Below the pieces are notes generated by a model. The model ran no database searches. It saw only the letters and a list, made by a program, of their open reading frames with translations, and was not told the DNA's origin. From Coneutiohabitans sp964457925 (lineage in GTDB: Bacteria; Zhuqueibacterota; Zhuqueibacteria; Zhuqueibacterales; Zhuqueibacteraceae), in the NCBI GenBank assembly GCA_964457925.1, contig CAYWGH010000001.1, positions 434,001 through 498,000 on the forward strand: a stretch of 64,000 nucleotides of DNA, in the 5' to 3' direction. Below are positions 41,680-52,950 of the stretch, one piece after another. Position 1 is the stretch's first letter. Each line of letters opens with the position of its first letter. The translations under genes were made by a program, and so were the position numbers.

Positions 41680-44600
41680 ATGCGAGTCAAGATTGTTTTC
41701 ATTGGCTTGGCAGCCGGCATTGCGCTGGCTTGGCCGGATAAACTTTTCGCTCAAAAAGATAACCTTAAATTTGAGCGCATCTCCATCGCAGACGGGCTTT
41801 CCCAAAACACCGTCTATTGCATTCTTCAGGATCGCAAAGGTTTCATGTGGTTTGGCACGCAGGACGGGCTGAACAAATTCGACGGGTATGATTTCAAGGT
41901 GTACAAACATGATCCGCAGAATCCGAATAGTTTGAGCAACAACGTCGTCCGGGCAATTTATGAAGGTGGCGATGGGACGCTTTGGATTGGCACCAACGGC
42001 GGCGGGCTTAATAAACTCGTACTCGCCGGATCGAATCGCGATGATGAAGCCTTTACCGTCTACAAAAATGATCCCCAAAACTCCAGTAGCTTGAGCGACA
42101 ATTATGTTTTGTCAATTGTTGGAGATTCGCGTCCGGAGGAAAACGTGCTTTGGATTGGCACCAGATATGGCGGGCTGAATAAATTTGAAATCGCCACGGG
42201 AAAGTTTACGCGCCATCAAAACGACCCCCACAATGACAGCAGCTTGAGTGACAATTACATCCTGTCGATCTATGAAGATTCCCGTCACGACGGGAGGAGG
42301 CTTTGGATCGGCACATATGGCGGTGGGTTGAATAAGCTTGACCGGGAAAGGGGAATTTTTTCCCGGGTTGAACATGACTCCAGCGGCGCCAACAGTTTGG
42401 GTCACGATCAAATCCGAACGATTTTTGAAGATCGGGCGGGCGCACTGTGGATTGGAACCGGCGGTGGACTCGACAAGCTTGTCCTGGAAGGAGCGAATCA
42501 ACACGCTGTAACGATCAAGCATTATCATCACGATCCCAATGATCCCGCCAGCTTGAGCGCGAGTGCGGTCTGGTCGATTTTTGAAGATCAATCAGGCCGG
42601 CTTTGGATCGGCACCGGCAACGGACTCAATCGATTCGATCGCGAGGCGGAAAAATTTTATCATTACCATCACGATCCCAATGATCCCAACAGCTTGAGCG
42701 AGAATTATATCCGAACGATTGGCGAAGACCGCTCAGGCATGCTGTGGATCGGCACCTGGAACGGCGGTCTCAACAAGCTCGATCGCCGGAGAGGGATGTT
42801 CGCGCATTATCGCAACATTCCGAATGACTCCAACAGCTTGAGCCACAACAACGTCAGGGCGTTTTACGAAGATTCGCGCGACGGCGGCAGCACGCTCTGG
42901 ATCGGGACGAGAGGCGGTGGACTCATCAAATTCGACCGCAAGGAGCAAACATTCAAGCAATACACGGATGATCGCGATGATCCAAATGACTTGAGCCACA
43001 ACTACGTGTGGTCGATCCTCGAAGATCGCGCCGGAAGATTTTGGATCGGCACGTATGGTGACGGGCTGAAAAGATTCGACCGTAAAAAAGAACGCTTCAC
43101 CCATTATCGTCACGACCCGGCCAATCCCAACAGTTTGAGCCACAAGAGCGTCATGCCGATTTATGAAGATCGCTTTGGCACGCTCTGGATCGGAACCGAC
43201 GGCGGTTTGAACAAATTTGATCCGGAAACCGAAACTTTCAAACATTACAAACATGATCCCAACGATTCCGCCAGCTTGAGCCGCAATGGCATTTGGTCGA
43301 TTTTTGAAGATCACGCCGGCAGGCTTTGGATCGGAACGGATGGCGGCGGGCTTAATCGATTTGATCGGGAAAAAGGTGTATTTAAGCATTACAAAAATGA
43401 CCCCGACAATCCGCAAAGCTTGAGCAACAACCACGTTTTTTGCATTCTGGAAGATTCCCGCCACAACGGAACGCTTTGGCTCGGCACTTGGGGCGGCGGG
43501 CTCAACAAATTCGATGCGGCAACGGAGAAATTCGTTCATTACACCGAAAAGGACGGGCTGCCCAATGACGTGGTTTATGGAATTTTGGCGGACGATCACG
43601 GCAATCTTTGGCTCAGCACCAATAAAGGCATCTCAAGATTCAATATCGCAACCGAAACTTTCAAAAATTATAATACTCACGATGGGCTGCAGAGCCATGA
43701 GTTCAACGCCGGCGCTTATCACAAAAGCAAAGGCGGCGAAATGTTTTTCGGCGGCATCAACGGCTTCAATGCTTTTTATCCCGGCGAGATCAAGGACAAC
43801 ACCTACATTCCGCCCATCGTGATTACCGCCTTCAAGAAATTCGATCAAATCGCCAAACGGGATATTGCGGCGGCGGATGATATCGCGCTTTCTTACAAGG
43901 ATAAATATCTGACGTTCGAATTCGTCGCGCTGGATTACACCAATCCCGAAAAAAATCAGTATGCGTACAAAATGGAAGGTTTTGACGAGAACTGGATCAA
44001 CGCCGGCGCCCGGCGCTTCGCCAGCTTCACCAATCTCGATCCGGGAAATTATGTGTTCAAAGTGAAAGGCTCAAATAGCGACGGGGTGTGGAATGAAGAC
44101 GGCGTCGCGGTGAAAATCGCCATCGCCCCGCCGCCCTGGAAAACCTGGTGGGCTTATGCGCTTTACGTTTTATTCGCGGCGGGTTTGTTGTATGGCGTTC
44201 GCCGCTATGAGTTGAATCGCCTGCGGCTGAAGAACCAGTTGCAGATCGAGCATCTGGAGGCGGAAAAGCTGAAGGAGCTGGATCACCTGAAATCCAAATT
44301 TTTTGCCAATATCTCCCACGAATTTCGCACGCCGCTCACTTTGATTCTGGGGCCGCTGGAAAATGCCGTCGCCAAAATTTCCGACGCGACGATCAAAAAA
44401 CAGCTGGTCATGGCGTTCGAGCATGGCCGGCGCTTGCTGCGGTTGATCAACCAGCTTCTCGATCTTTCCAAGCTGGAGGCCGGCAGGATGGAATTAAAGG
44501 CGAGCCGCGGCAATCTGATTCCGTTTTTAAAGGGGATTCTTTTTGTTTTCGAATCGCTGGCGGAAGAAAGGCAGATCACGCTGGATTTTCGCTCGAGCTA

Positions 44601-45912
44601 CGCGAATCTGGAGGTTTACTATGATATCGAAAAAATGGAACAGGTCTTTTACAACCTGATCTCGAACGCCATCAAATTCATCCCTCCGGATACGGGCGGA
44701 AAAATCACCGTAACGGTGACGCAGTCGCAGATATCGTTGCTCAAAAAACTGCCGCCCAATGTGGAATGTGTGCGCATCAGCATCAAGGACACCGGCATTG
44801 GCATTCCGGCGGATCAGCAGCCGCATATTTTCAACCGCTTTTATCGCGCTGAAAATTTGCCGAGGAATTCGCAACCGGGCACCGGCATCGGGTTGGCGCT
44901 GGCCAGGGAAATCGTGGAATTGCATTTCGGGCAAATCGATATGAACAGCGCGGAGGGCAGGGGCGCGGAATTCATCGTGACGCTGCCGCTGGGCAAAGAC
45001 CATTTGGCAGCAAATCAGATTGTTGAGGATGATGAGCCCGCCGGCCGGAAATCGACGCAGCTCGTGCCCGAGAAGATTGTTTCAGACGGCTTGCAGGAAA
45101 ACAATATTGCCGTCGCTGCCAGCATGGATGATGAAAACAGAGAGCAGGACATCGTTTTGATTGTGGAAGACAACCCGGAAGTGCGGACTTTTATCCGGCA
45201 ATACTTGGAACCGGATTACGCTGTCATCGAAGCCGTGAACGGGCGCGATGGTTTTGACAAGGCCGCGGCTGCGATTCCCGATCTCATGATTTGCGATGTC
45301 ATGATGCCCGAGCTGGACGGCTATGAATTGTGCCACGCTTTGAAGAACGACGAAAGAACCAGCCACATTCCGGTCATTCTGTTGACGGCCATGGGCGGCG
45401 AAGAAAACAAACTCGAAGGTTTGCAAACCGGCGCCGATGATTACCTGACCAAGCCGTTCAGCTCCAAAGAGCTGCTGGCGCGGGTGAAAAATCTCATCGC
45501 GCAGCGCCGCAGGCTGCGCGAACGGTTCAGCCGCGAAATTGTGCTCAAACCGAGCGAGATTGCCATCACTTCAGCCGATGAACGTTTTCTAAATCGTGTA
45601 AAAGAAGCCGTGGAAAAAAATCTCGGCGACGAGGAGTTTTCCGTGGAAGACTTGGGCCGCGAAGTGGCAATGAGCCGCGTGCAACTGCATCGCAAGCTCA
45701 AAGCATTGACCAACCAATCCGCCGGCGAGTTCATTTTAGCGATGCGCCTGCAGCGCGCGGTCGATTTGTTGAAACAAAACGCCGGCACCGTCGCCGAAAT
45801 CGCCTACATGGTCGGGTTCAACACGCCCAACTATTTTGCCAAATGTTTTCGCAAGCAGTTCGGCTGCTCGCCGTCGGAGTATAAGATGAATATTGTGCAG
45901 GGGCCTTCCTGA
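41680..45912 (+). CDS. Giant hybrid two-component sensor kinase with AraC output (HTCS type)
   Basis: About 1410 residues from ATG 41680, which starts a signal peptide (IVFIGLAAGIALAWPDKLFA). Order: a periplasmic two-component regulator propeller of many LWIGTxGGGLNKFD blades (about 30-730), a Y_Y_Y domain (YAYKMEGFDENWINAG), one membrane helix (~823-840), HisKA with phospho-His in FFANISHEFRTPLTLILG (~877), HATPase (NLISNAIKF, GTGIGLALAREIV), a receiver with Asp ~1205 in MICDVMMPELDG, and a C-terminal AraC HTH (SRVQLHRKLKALTNQSAGEF). One protein thus senses an outside ligand and binds DNA. In Bacteroidetes such proteins control polysaccharide use; here no PUL is adjacent. Confidence 0.95.
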   Translation: MRVKIVFIGLAAGIALAWPDKLFAQKDNLKFERISIADGLSQNTVYCILQDRKGFMWFGTQDGLNKFDGYDFKVYKHDPQNPNSLSNNVVRAIYEGGDGTLWIGTNGGGLNKLVLAGSNRDDEAFTVYKNDPQNSSSLSDNYVLSIVGDSRPEENVLWIGTRYGGLNKFEIATGKFTRHQNDPHNDSSLSDNYILSIYEDSRHDGRRLWIGTYGGGLNKLDRERGIFSRVEHDSSGANSLGHDQIRTIFEDRAGALWIGTGGGLDKLVLEGANQHAVTIKHYHHDPNDPASLSASAVWSIFEDQSGRLWIGTGNGLNRFDREAEKFYHYHHDPNDPNSLSENYIRTIGEDRSGMLWIGTWNGGLNKLDRRRGMFAHYRNIPNDSNSLSHNNVRAFYEDSRDGGSTLWIGTRGGGLIKFDRKEQTFKQYTDDRDDPNDLSHNYVWSILEDRAGRFWIGTYGDGLKRFDRKKERFTHYRHDPANPNSLSHKSVMPIYEDRFGTLWIGTDGGLNKFDPETETFKHYKHDPNDSASLSRNGIWSIFEDHAGRLWIGTDGGGLNRFDREKGVFKHYKNDPDNPQSLSNNHVFCILEDSRHNGTLWLGTWGGGLNKFDAATEKFVHYTEKDGLPNDVVYGILADDHGNLWLSTNKGISRFNIATETFKNYNTHDGLQSHEFNAGAYHKSKGGEMFFGGINGFNAFYPGEIKDNTYIPPIVITAFKKFDQIAKRDIAAADDIALSYKDKYLTFEFVALDYTNPEKNQYAYKMEGFDENWINAGARRFASFTNLDPGNYVFKVKGSNSDGVWNEDGVAVKIAIAPPPWKTWWAYALYVLFAAGLLYGVRRYELNRLRLKNQLQIEHLEAEKLKELDHLKSKFFANISHEFRTPLTLILGPLENAVAKISDATIKKQLVMAFEHGRRLLRLINQLLDLSKLEAGRMELKASRGNLIPFLKGILFVFESLAEERQITLDFRSSYANLEVYYDIEKMEQVFYNLISNAIKFIPPDTGGKITVTVTQSQISLLKKLPPNVECVRISIKDTGIGIPADQQPHIFNRFYRAENLPRNSQPGTGIGLALAREIVELHFGQIDMNSAEGRGAEFIVTLPLGKDHLAANQIVEDDEPAGRKSTQLVPEKIVSDGLQENNIAVAASMDDENREQDIVLIVEDNPEVRTFIRQYLEPDYAVIEAVNGRDGFDKAAAAIPDLMICDVMMPELDGYELCHALKNDERTSHIPVILLTAMGGEENKLEGLQTGADDYLTKPFSSKELLARVKNLIAQRRRLRERFSREIVLKPSEIAITSADERFLNRVKEAVEKNLGDEEFSVEDLGREVAMSRVQLHRKLKALTNQSAGEFILAMRLQRAVDLLKQNAGTVAEIAYMVGFNTPNYFAKCFRKQFGCSPSEYKMNIVQGPS

Positions 45913-46129
45913 TGCGGGTTTCCGCAATGCCCTCTTCTTGCCTGTCTCTTTGATGCAAAAAGAAATGCCGTGACAAGCCCGCGGAATCTGTATATTGTAA
46001 CTATTACTGCATTGAAAGTGGCTTTTTTGCTTTTTAAAGCCAACAACTCTTGCGCCAGGCATGCGCGAAATTTGGGAGAGACCGCACTCTTTCGCTCTGC
46101 CCTTTAAGTGTACTCACATGGAGGACATC

Positions 46130-46552
46130 ATGTTCGCACACAAAAAGATGCAAGTAGTTATGGTTTTTGCAACGGGCATTTCCTTGCCCGCCTTCGCGGA
46201 TGCGCCAGGCGAGGCGTACCACGTTGCCTACAAAGACAGTGCGAAGAAAGTTTGGCAAAATACGATTGGAATTCTAACCATCAACTCCCGAGCAGGCAAG
46301 CAAGCAACCCTTCAGACCTACGCACGGGAGGCCGAACAATTTGCCCCGGCCGCCCTTCTTCGGGCAGCGGACACGATCCGCATCAGCAGTTTTGGCTATC
46401 ACCCGCCAATCGACTCCGGTGCAATCGAGAATTACCGCTACCCGATAATCGAAAGGAGTGATTCGTACGTCAGGATCGTCTATAATTCCGTGAAAAATTT
46501 TTCCGCCTGGATCAATCTCGCAGAAGCCCGGGACATTTTTCCACATAGGTAA
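46130..46552 (+). CDS. Exported protein, unknown
   Basis: A 140-residue protein from ATG 46130 (GGAGG six bases upstream) with a Sec signal (MQVVMVFATGISLPAFADA). The mature part is polar with a strand-rich pattern (YHVAYKDSAKKVWQNTIGIL, YRYPIIERSDSYVRIVYNSV) and no cysteines in the mature region. No family recognised. It lies between the sensor kinase and a convergent TldE-like gene. Confidence 0.55.
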   Translation: MFAHKKMQVVMVFATGISLPAFADAPGEAYHVAYKDSAKKVWQNTIGILTINSRAGKQATLQTYAREAEQFAPAALLRAADTIRISSFGYHPPIDSGAIENYRYPIIERSDSYVRIVYNSVKNFSAWINLAEARDIFPHR

Positions 46553-46657
46553 CGATGCTCCACGATTTGGAGACGTTGAAGTCATTTTTCATCGACATTT
46601 TCTATTTCACCGAATCGGGGAAAAGGAAGTTTTATAAGTCTCCCGGCGAGCGTGACC

Positions 46658-46712
46658 CTCGCAGGCGACAGTCGCAGCCTCTAAATTCGCGACTGCGACA
46701 GCGCCCCGCGAG
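46658..46712 (+). repeat. GC-rich hairpin between convergent genes
   Basis: CTCGCAGGCGACAGTCGCAG pairs with CTGCGACAGCGCCCCGCGAG around CTCTAAATTCG. It lies between the ends of the exported-protein gene (+) and the TldE-like gene (-), so it may end transcription from both sides. Confidence 0.55.
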
Positions 46713-46755
46713 AGCCAGGAATGCAATTCTTGCTCACGAACGCTTTTGGATTAAA

Positions 46756-48072
46756 TCACACCGCATCCGACAAGCTGGTAAACGTGAAATCGCGCAGTTT
46801 CATCGGCGGAATGAGGTTGCCGTTGATGCGTTCGGGTTTGCCCAGCGCTTCGATGTTGTTCAGCATGATCACCGGACTTTCATTGAAACGGAAATTTTTG
46901 ATCGGAAATTTGATCTGCCCGTTTTCAATATAATACAAGCCGTCGCGCGTTAAACCGGTGTAGAGCAGGGTTTGCGGATCGACGGTGCGGATGTACCATG
47001 TGCGCGTGACGAGGATGCCTCGCGCCGTGCTTTTGATCATCTCGTCCATAGTCGCGGTTCCGCCCTCCATCACGCCGTTGGCAGGTGCAGGCACGGCTTT
47101 CACGCCTTTTTGCTGCGCCCAGTAGCGCGAGTAAAAGAGGTTTTTCACCACGCCCTTTTCAATCCAATAGGTTTTCTCCTGGGGCCGTCCGTCCTGGCCC
47201 CACGTCGCGGTTGGAATGTCGGGATGAGTGGGATCGGAATAAATCGTCACGCGTTCGTCGACGATTTTCTCGCCGAGTTTCGTGCCGCCGCCGGCCTTCG
47301 CCAAAAAGCTGCGGCCTTCATCCGCCTGGCGCGCGTCCATGTTGAAAATCATGTTTTGCAACAATTCAATGGAAGCAGCCGGTTCGAGAATGACCGTGTA
47401 TTTGCCCGGTTCGATCGCTTTCGGCTGTTGTGATTTGATTGCTTTGTCGATCGCGATTTGCGAGGCCGCGCCGGTGCTGAGTTTGCTCACGTCATTATAA
47501 TCACGGGTAACGTAACCGGAGCCGGTGCCGTCTTCGGTGCGCACCGTGACGGAGAAATTGACGTCGGTTTGCGTGTGATAGGCAAACAAACCCTTGGTGT
47601 TCATCATGGACTGAAATCCGGCGCTATCCTGCAAAAAGCCGGCGGCAATCAGATTCTTTTCACGCGCCGGTTTGATGCTGTCTACCGCAGCTTGCGCGCG
47701 ATAGTCAGGCGAGATTTTCGCCGTCGTTTCAAAGTAGGCTTTTGAGGTGAGATATTTTTGCGGCGCCAGCATGGAAACATATTCCGGGTTTTCCGGGGCC
47801 AGCGTCGCCAGCTCTTCGGAGCGGCGCACGACTTTCTCCAGGGAAGCGTCATCGAACTCGTTGATTGTTGCCACCCCGGATTTTTTGCCGTAGGTTGATT
47901 GCACCACCAGAGTCGTGTTGTTGGTTGCGCCGCTGGTCGTAACCGTGTTGCGCGCATAGCGAATATTGCCGCCGAAGTTGCCGTTCAAATTCGCTTCGCA
48001 TTCTTCGGATTTGGAATAGCTCAGAACTTTTTCGAGTATCTTCCGAGCTTCCGCTTCAGTGAGTAATGGCAT
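46756..48072 (-). CDS. TldE/PmbA-like metallopeptidase subunit
   Basis: A 438-residue TldD/PmbA-fold protein: ATINEFDDASLEKVVRRSEELA, GKYTVILEPAASIELLQNMIFNMDARQADEG, GTKLGEKIVDERVTIYSDP and LFYSRYWAQQKGVKA, typical of the TldE/PmbA half. ATG 48072 (MPLLTEAEARKILEKV) is the start; 35 open codons upstream lie in a gap. It lacks the HExxxH motif, which the partner gene at 48225 has. TldD/TldE heterodimers cleave small proteins and peptides, e.g. in RiPP maturation. Confidence 0.88.
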   Translation of the reverse strand: MPLLTEAEARKILEKVLSYSKSEECEANLNGNFGGNIRYARNTVTTSGATNNTTLVVQSTYGKKSGVATINEFDDASLEKVVRRSEELATLAPENPEYVSMLAPQKYLTSKAYFETTAKISPDYRAQAAVDSIKPAREKNLIAAGFLQDSAGFQSMMNTKGLFAYHTQTDVNFSVTVRTEDGTGSGYVTRDYNDVSKLSTGAASQIAIDKAIKSQQPKAIEPGKYTVILEPAASIELLQNMIFNMDARQADEGRSFLAKAGGGTKLGEKIVDERVTIYSDPTHPDIPTATWGQDGRPQEKTYWIEKGVVKNLFYSRYWAQQKGVKAVPAPANGVMEGGTATMDEMIKSTARGILVTRTWYIRTVDPQTLLYTGLTRDGLYYIENGQIKFPIKNFRFNESPVIMLNNIEALGKPERINGNLIPPMKLRDFTFTSLSDAV

Positions 48073-48224
48073 ATCTAATATTCCTTTTTGTCGTTGGTCG
48101 TTTGTCGTCGGTTGTGTGATCCTAAATGCCGTGTCTTGAATCAGAATATCCAACAACCCGTACCGGATATCAGGCACCAGTTACAAGATACAAGAATTCA
48201 GCATCAAGAATCCGGCAATCCCGT

Positions 48225-49850
48225 TCAAATCTTGCGTTCTGTGTTGATGACGTTGACGCCGTTGAATCGCGACGTGGCGCAGCCGTGTGAAACCGCGCTG
48301 ATTTGACCGGGTTCGCCCTTGCCGTCAAAGAACGACCCGCCCATGCGGTAGTCGCTTTCGTCGCAAATCGCCACGCATGCATTCCAGAACTCCTGCGTGT
48401 TGGATTGATAGGCCACATCGCGCAGCATGCCGGCGATCGCGCCATTTTTGATTTCATAAAACAACTGCCCGCCGAACTGGAAATTGTAGCGCTGCTGGTC
48501 GATCGAATACGAGCCGTCGCCGACGATGTAAATGCCTTTCTCCACCCCCTTGATCATTTCCTCGACCGAGAGTTTCTCTTTGCCGGCCGCCAATGACACA
48601 TTCGGCATGCGCTGGAATTGCACCGAACTCCAGTTGTCGGCATAACAGCAGCCGTGCGACTCGTTTTCACCGAGCATGTGAACTTGATCGCGAATCGCCT
48701 GGTAATTCACCAGAATGCCGTCCTTCACCAGGTCCCAGCGTTTGCATTTGACGCCCTCATCATCATAACCCACGGCGCCGAGCGAGCCGGTTTGCGTTTT
48801 GTCTGCAAAAAGATGCACGAGCTTGCTGCCGTAGTTGAAGGATTTCGATTTCCACTTGTCGAGCGTCGCGAAGCTGGTGCCGGCGTAGTTGGCTTCGTAG
48901 CCCAGCACGCGATCCAATTCCAGCGGGTGGCCGACGGATTCGTGAATGGTGAGCCAAAGATGGGTGGGATCGAGCACGAGATCATATTTGCCTGCTTCCA
49001 CGGTTTTGGCGCTGTGTTTTTCTTTGGCCTGTTTCGCCGCGGCGGTTGCGTCTTCGAGCATGTCGTAATGCCTGCCGTAGCGCGTGGTCACGCCCGTGAC
49101 TTTGCTTTCCGGGCGGGCGCTGAGATATTCCCAGCCCATGCCCATCGGCGCGCTCAAGGCATCGCGCGTTTGAAATTTGCCCTTTTGCGGGTCGATGGCG
49201 GTGACCACGAAGTTCGGCCAGATGCGATGAACGTCTTGATCGATGTAGGAACCGTCGGTGGAGGCGAAATATTTTTGTTCATTCACCAAAAACAAAAACG
49301 AGTTGACGAAATTCGCGCCGTTTTTCATGGCGGCATCGTTGACCGACATCAGTAAGTCGACTTTTTCGGAAATCGGAACCTCGAAGGCATTTTTTTCGAT
49401 GGGCGTTTTCCAGGTCACTTCGCCGTGGCCTTTCACCGGCGCGAGTTGCACCGGCTCGGTTTGCAAGGCGGCGTTCGCTTTCGCAATCGCGACGGCTTGC
49501 TCAGCAGCCTTCGCAATCGCGTCTTGCGTCACCTGATTCGTAGCGGCAAAACCCCAGGTGCCGTTGGCAATCACGCGCACGCCCGCGCCGTAGGATTCGG
49601 TGTTGACAATGTTCTGCACTTTGTTTTCGCGCGTGATGATGAATTGATTGAGATAGCGGCCGATGCGTACGTCGGCATAGGTCGCGCCCTTGGCAGTGGC
49701 CGCGTTCAGGGCCGCGTCGGCCAGCTTCCGTTTGTCACCGTTGGGCACGGCCGTGAGCGCGCCGAACAGGGGCGTTGACTTGCCCATGATCGGAATCGTC
49801 AGCGCGCCCATACCCACGCCGGTGAGCCGCAAGAATTCACGTCGCTTCAA
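48225..49850 (-). CDS. TldD-like metallopeptidase, Tat-exported
   Basis: A 541-residue TldD-fold protein with a Tat signal (MKRREFLRLTGVGMGALTIP). The metal motif HESVGHPLE (HExxxH, about residues 302-307) and the LGYEANYAGTSFATLD stretch are intact. The usual TldD is cytosolic, so the Tat signal predicts an exported version. It precedes the TldE-like gene on the same strand, forming a pair. Substrate not readable; no RiPP precursor is visible nearby. Confidence 0.88.
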   Translation of the reverse strand: MKRREFLRLTGVGMGALTIPIMGKSTPLFGALTAVPNGDKRKLADAALNAATAKGATYADVRIGRYLNQFIITRENKVQNIVNTESYGAGVRVIANGTWGFAATNQVTQDAIAKAAEQAVAIAKANAALQTEPVQLAPVKGHGEVTWKTPIEKNAFEVPISEKVDLLMSVNDAAMKNGANFVNSFLFLVNEQKYFASTDGSYIDQDVHRIWPNFVVTAIDPQKGKFQTRDALSAPMGMGWEYLSARPESKVTGVTTRYGRHYDMLEDATAAAKQAKEKHSAKTVEAGKYDLVLDPTHLWLTIHESVGHPLELDRVLGYEANYAGTSFATLDKWKSKSFNYGSKLVHLFADKTQTGSLGAVGYDDEGVKCKRWDLVKDGILVNYQAIRDQVHMLGENESHGCCYADNWSSVQFQRMPNVSLAAGKEKLSVEEMIKGVEKGIYIVGDGSYSIDQQRYNFQFGGQLFYEIKNGAIAGMLRDVAYQSNTQEFWNACVAICDESDYRMGGSFFDGKGEPGQISAVSHGCATSRFNGVNVINTERKI

Positions 49851-50111
49851 GGTGAAACCTCCTCTGCTTGGTTTGAAAGTGGTGGAATATGAGAGTGTCT
49901 CGCGATTTTAGGTTTAAGTGTAAGACGGAGAACGGACAGCGATGTTTAAGGCATTTTTGGGTGTTGGGTTAGACGTGGAGTGGAAGGAAATGGTTGCCCA
50001 AGAGTGAAAATAAGGGGTGAAGTCCAAACCGGTGGAACTTTTTCTAAAGGGGATCGACATTCATAGTAAAACATGGGGGCGAGTCGCCGATTCGCCCCTA
50101 AAATGCTCTGC

Positions 50112-51626
<1,515 letters not shown>

Positions 51627-51629
51627 GGT

Positions 51630-51980
51630 TCAGCCCAAATATTTTATGGATAAGTAATTGATGGTGAGATGAACGGTATTGTCGATAACAATGAGCAAGA
51701 TCGTATGCATTTCCGGCGGCGGGGGCGGGCATGGGTTTCGCCTGCCCCATGACCACTGTTTGATGCGCATAATATGGCCTGCCAGCCGGTAACGGTCAAT
51801 CAAAACGTGCGTCGAAAAAATAACGGCAAGCGCCCAACTGAATCCGGTGAGCAGCGTGAAAGGCAGGGTATAAACAAAAGCATGCACGATCGCCGCAAAC
51901 ATACTGGAGATCTTGGCGCGCGCCATCCAATCGGTTTGCAGCACGTAATCCCCCAGCAAATGGCAAATGAGTTGATCCAT
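51630..51980 (-). CDS. DUF3307 membrane protein
   Basis: A 116-residue protein with the pattern of DUF3307: LICHLLGDYVLQTDWMAR at the start, a helix FAAIVHAFVYTLPFTLLTGF, HVLIDRYRLA, and a terminal helix HTILLIVIDNTVHLTINYL. Members are small inner-membrane proteins of unknown role. It lies between MalQ and the Pycsar-effector-like gene with 3- and 15-base gaps, so probably one transcript. Confidence 0.75.
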   Translation of the reverse strand: MDQLICHLLGDYVLQTDWMARAKISSMFAAIVHAFVYTLPFTLLTGFSWALAVIFSTHVLIDRYRLAGHIMRIKQWSWGRRNPCPPPPPEMHTILLIVIDNTVHLTINYLSIKYLG

Positions 51981-51995
51981 TCCGCGTCCTGACGA

Positions 51996-52607
51996 TTATT
52001 CGATCGGGACGGTGGGAGTTGTGGCCACGCTGATGATGAGCGTAACCACGCTGATGATCAGTCCGGCCATAAAAACGAGATAGCTGTAACGAATGAAGCG
52101 ATATTTGCGGTCACCCAACACTTTGCCGAGATTGTACAAGTCGCGCGCCAGAGAATCATACACGCGGCTGCGATCATTGATCACCTTTTGCATCTCCTGG
52201 GCGAACACGGGATATTCCAACTGGCTGAAATAGCCGAAGAAAATGATGTTGAAGCCGGGGCTTTGCGGGTTGGGATTTTGCAAGCGCGGCGGGAGATTGG
52301 GCACAGTGGCGTAGATCGCAAGCAGGATGGTGGCAACGCAGGTGAGGCCCATGCAAATGATCGTCGGTTGCAACATGGGGTCGTTGACGTTGACCAGGGA
52401 AAGCGAAAGAATTAGCGAGTTGACCGTGATCAACATGTTGGCCTTGTTGTCTGCCATCGCGCTGAGCTGCAGATGCGTGTTGATGACAATGCGAAACATA
52501 TTGTCCATCGCGCGATCGGCATTCTTGGCCTTGAGCCGGCTTTTATTTTTTTCCTTTTTCTTCTTTTTGGGTATTAGTTCGTCGTTCACATCATTGTCGA
52601 TGTTCAT
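51996..52607 (-). CDS. Pycsar-effector-like transmembrane protein (DUF5706 pattern)
   Basis: A 203-residue protein with a Lys-rich start (IPKKKKKEKNKSRLKAKNAD), then THLQLSAMADNKANMLITVNS (residues 44-64), the conserved head of the Pycsar effector family, and helices at about 58-75, 82-100 and 178-196. Between them is a coiled region LEYPVFAQEMQKVINDRSRVYDSLARDLYNLGKVLGDRKYRF. Known members (PycTM) damage the membrane on binding cCMP or cUMP. No PycC cyclase gene is next to it, but a class III cyclase fusion is 1.8 kb away on the same strand. Confidence 0.75.
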   Translation of the reverse strand: MNIDNDVNDELIPKKKKKEKNKSRLKAKNADRAMDNMFRIVINTHLQLSAMADNKANMLITVNSLILSLSLVNVNDPMLQPTIICMGLTCVATILLAIYATVPNLPPRLQNPNPQSPGFNIIFFGYFSQLEYPVFAQEMQKVINDRSRVYDSLARDLYNLGKVLGDRKYRFIRYSYLVFMAGLIISVVTLIISVATTPTVPIE

Positions 52608-52950
52608 GGCAACCCTTCCTCCGGCTTCAACAACATGAAAATATGATCCCGGCCCGGCTGCGCGCTGAGGCGTCGAGCGTTTTCGCCTGTGAACGATTTA
52701 ATCGGGAAGACGAATCGTGCTGAACACAGCGCAATACCGGCCATTTTTATGCGATTTTTTGTGCGTGAAAAAATGCGCAAAAAGCGCTTGAAAGGCAAGG
52801 GATTTTTAGGCGAGGCAAAGGCGAGGGGAGAGGAATTCAAAGAGAAAGGAAACAAGCCGTCTTCCCTGCGGCTTGTTTCCTGGCCCGAAGACTTTCGCCT
52901 CCCTGCAAAGTCAAGAATGGCGGGATGAAATAGCGCTCACATAAACCGCG
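52608..52950 (-). other. Intergenic region with a terminator hairpin
   Basis: No gene is seen. It carries a strong terminator-like hairpin for the minus-strand gene at 52951 and the leader of the Pycsar-effector-like gene. Confidence 0.5.
52848..52880 (-). terminator. Rho-independent-type terminator of the gene at 52951-53316
   Basis: GGAAACAAGCCG (52848-52859) and CGGCTTGTTTCC (52869-52880) are exact complements of 12 bp with a 9-nt loop; on the minus strand a pyrimidine-rich TTTCTCTTTG follows. Confidence 0.75.
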
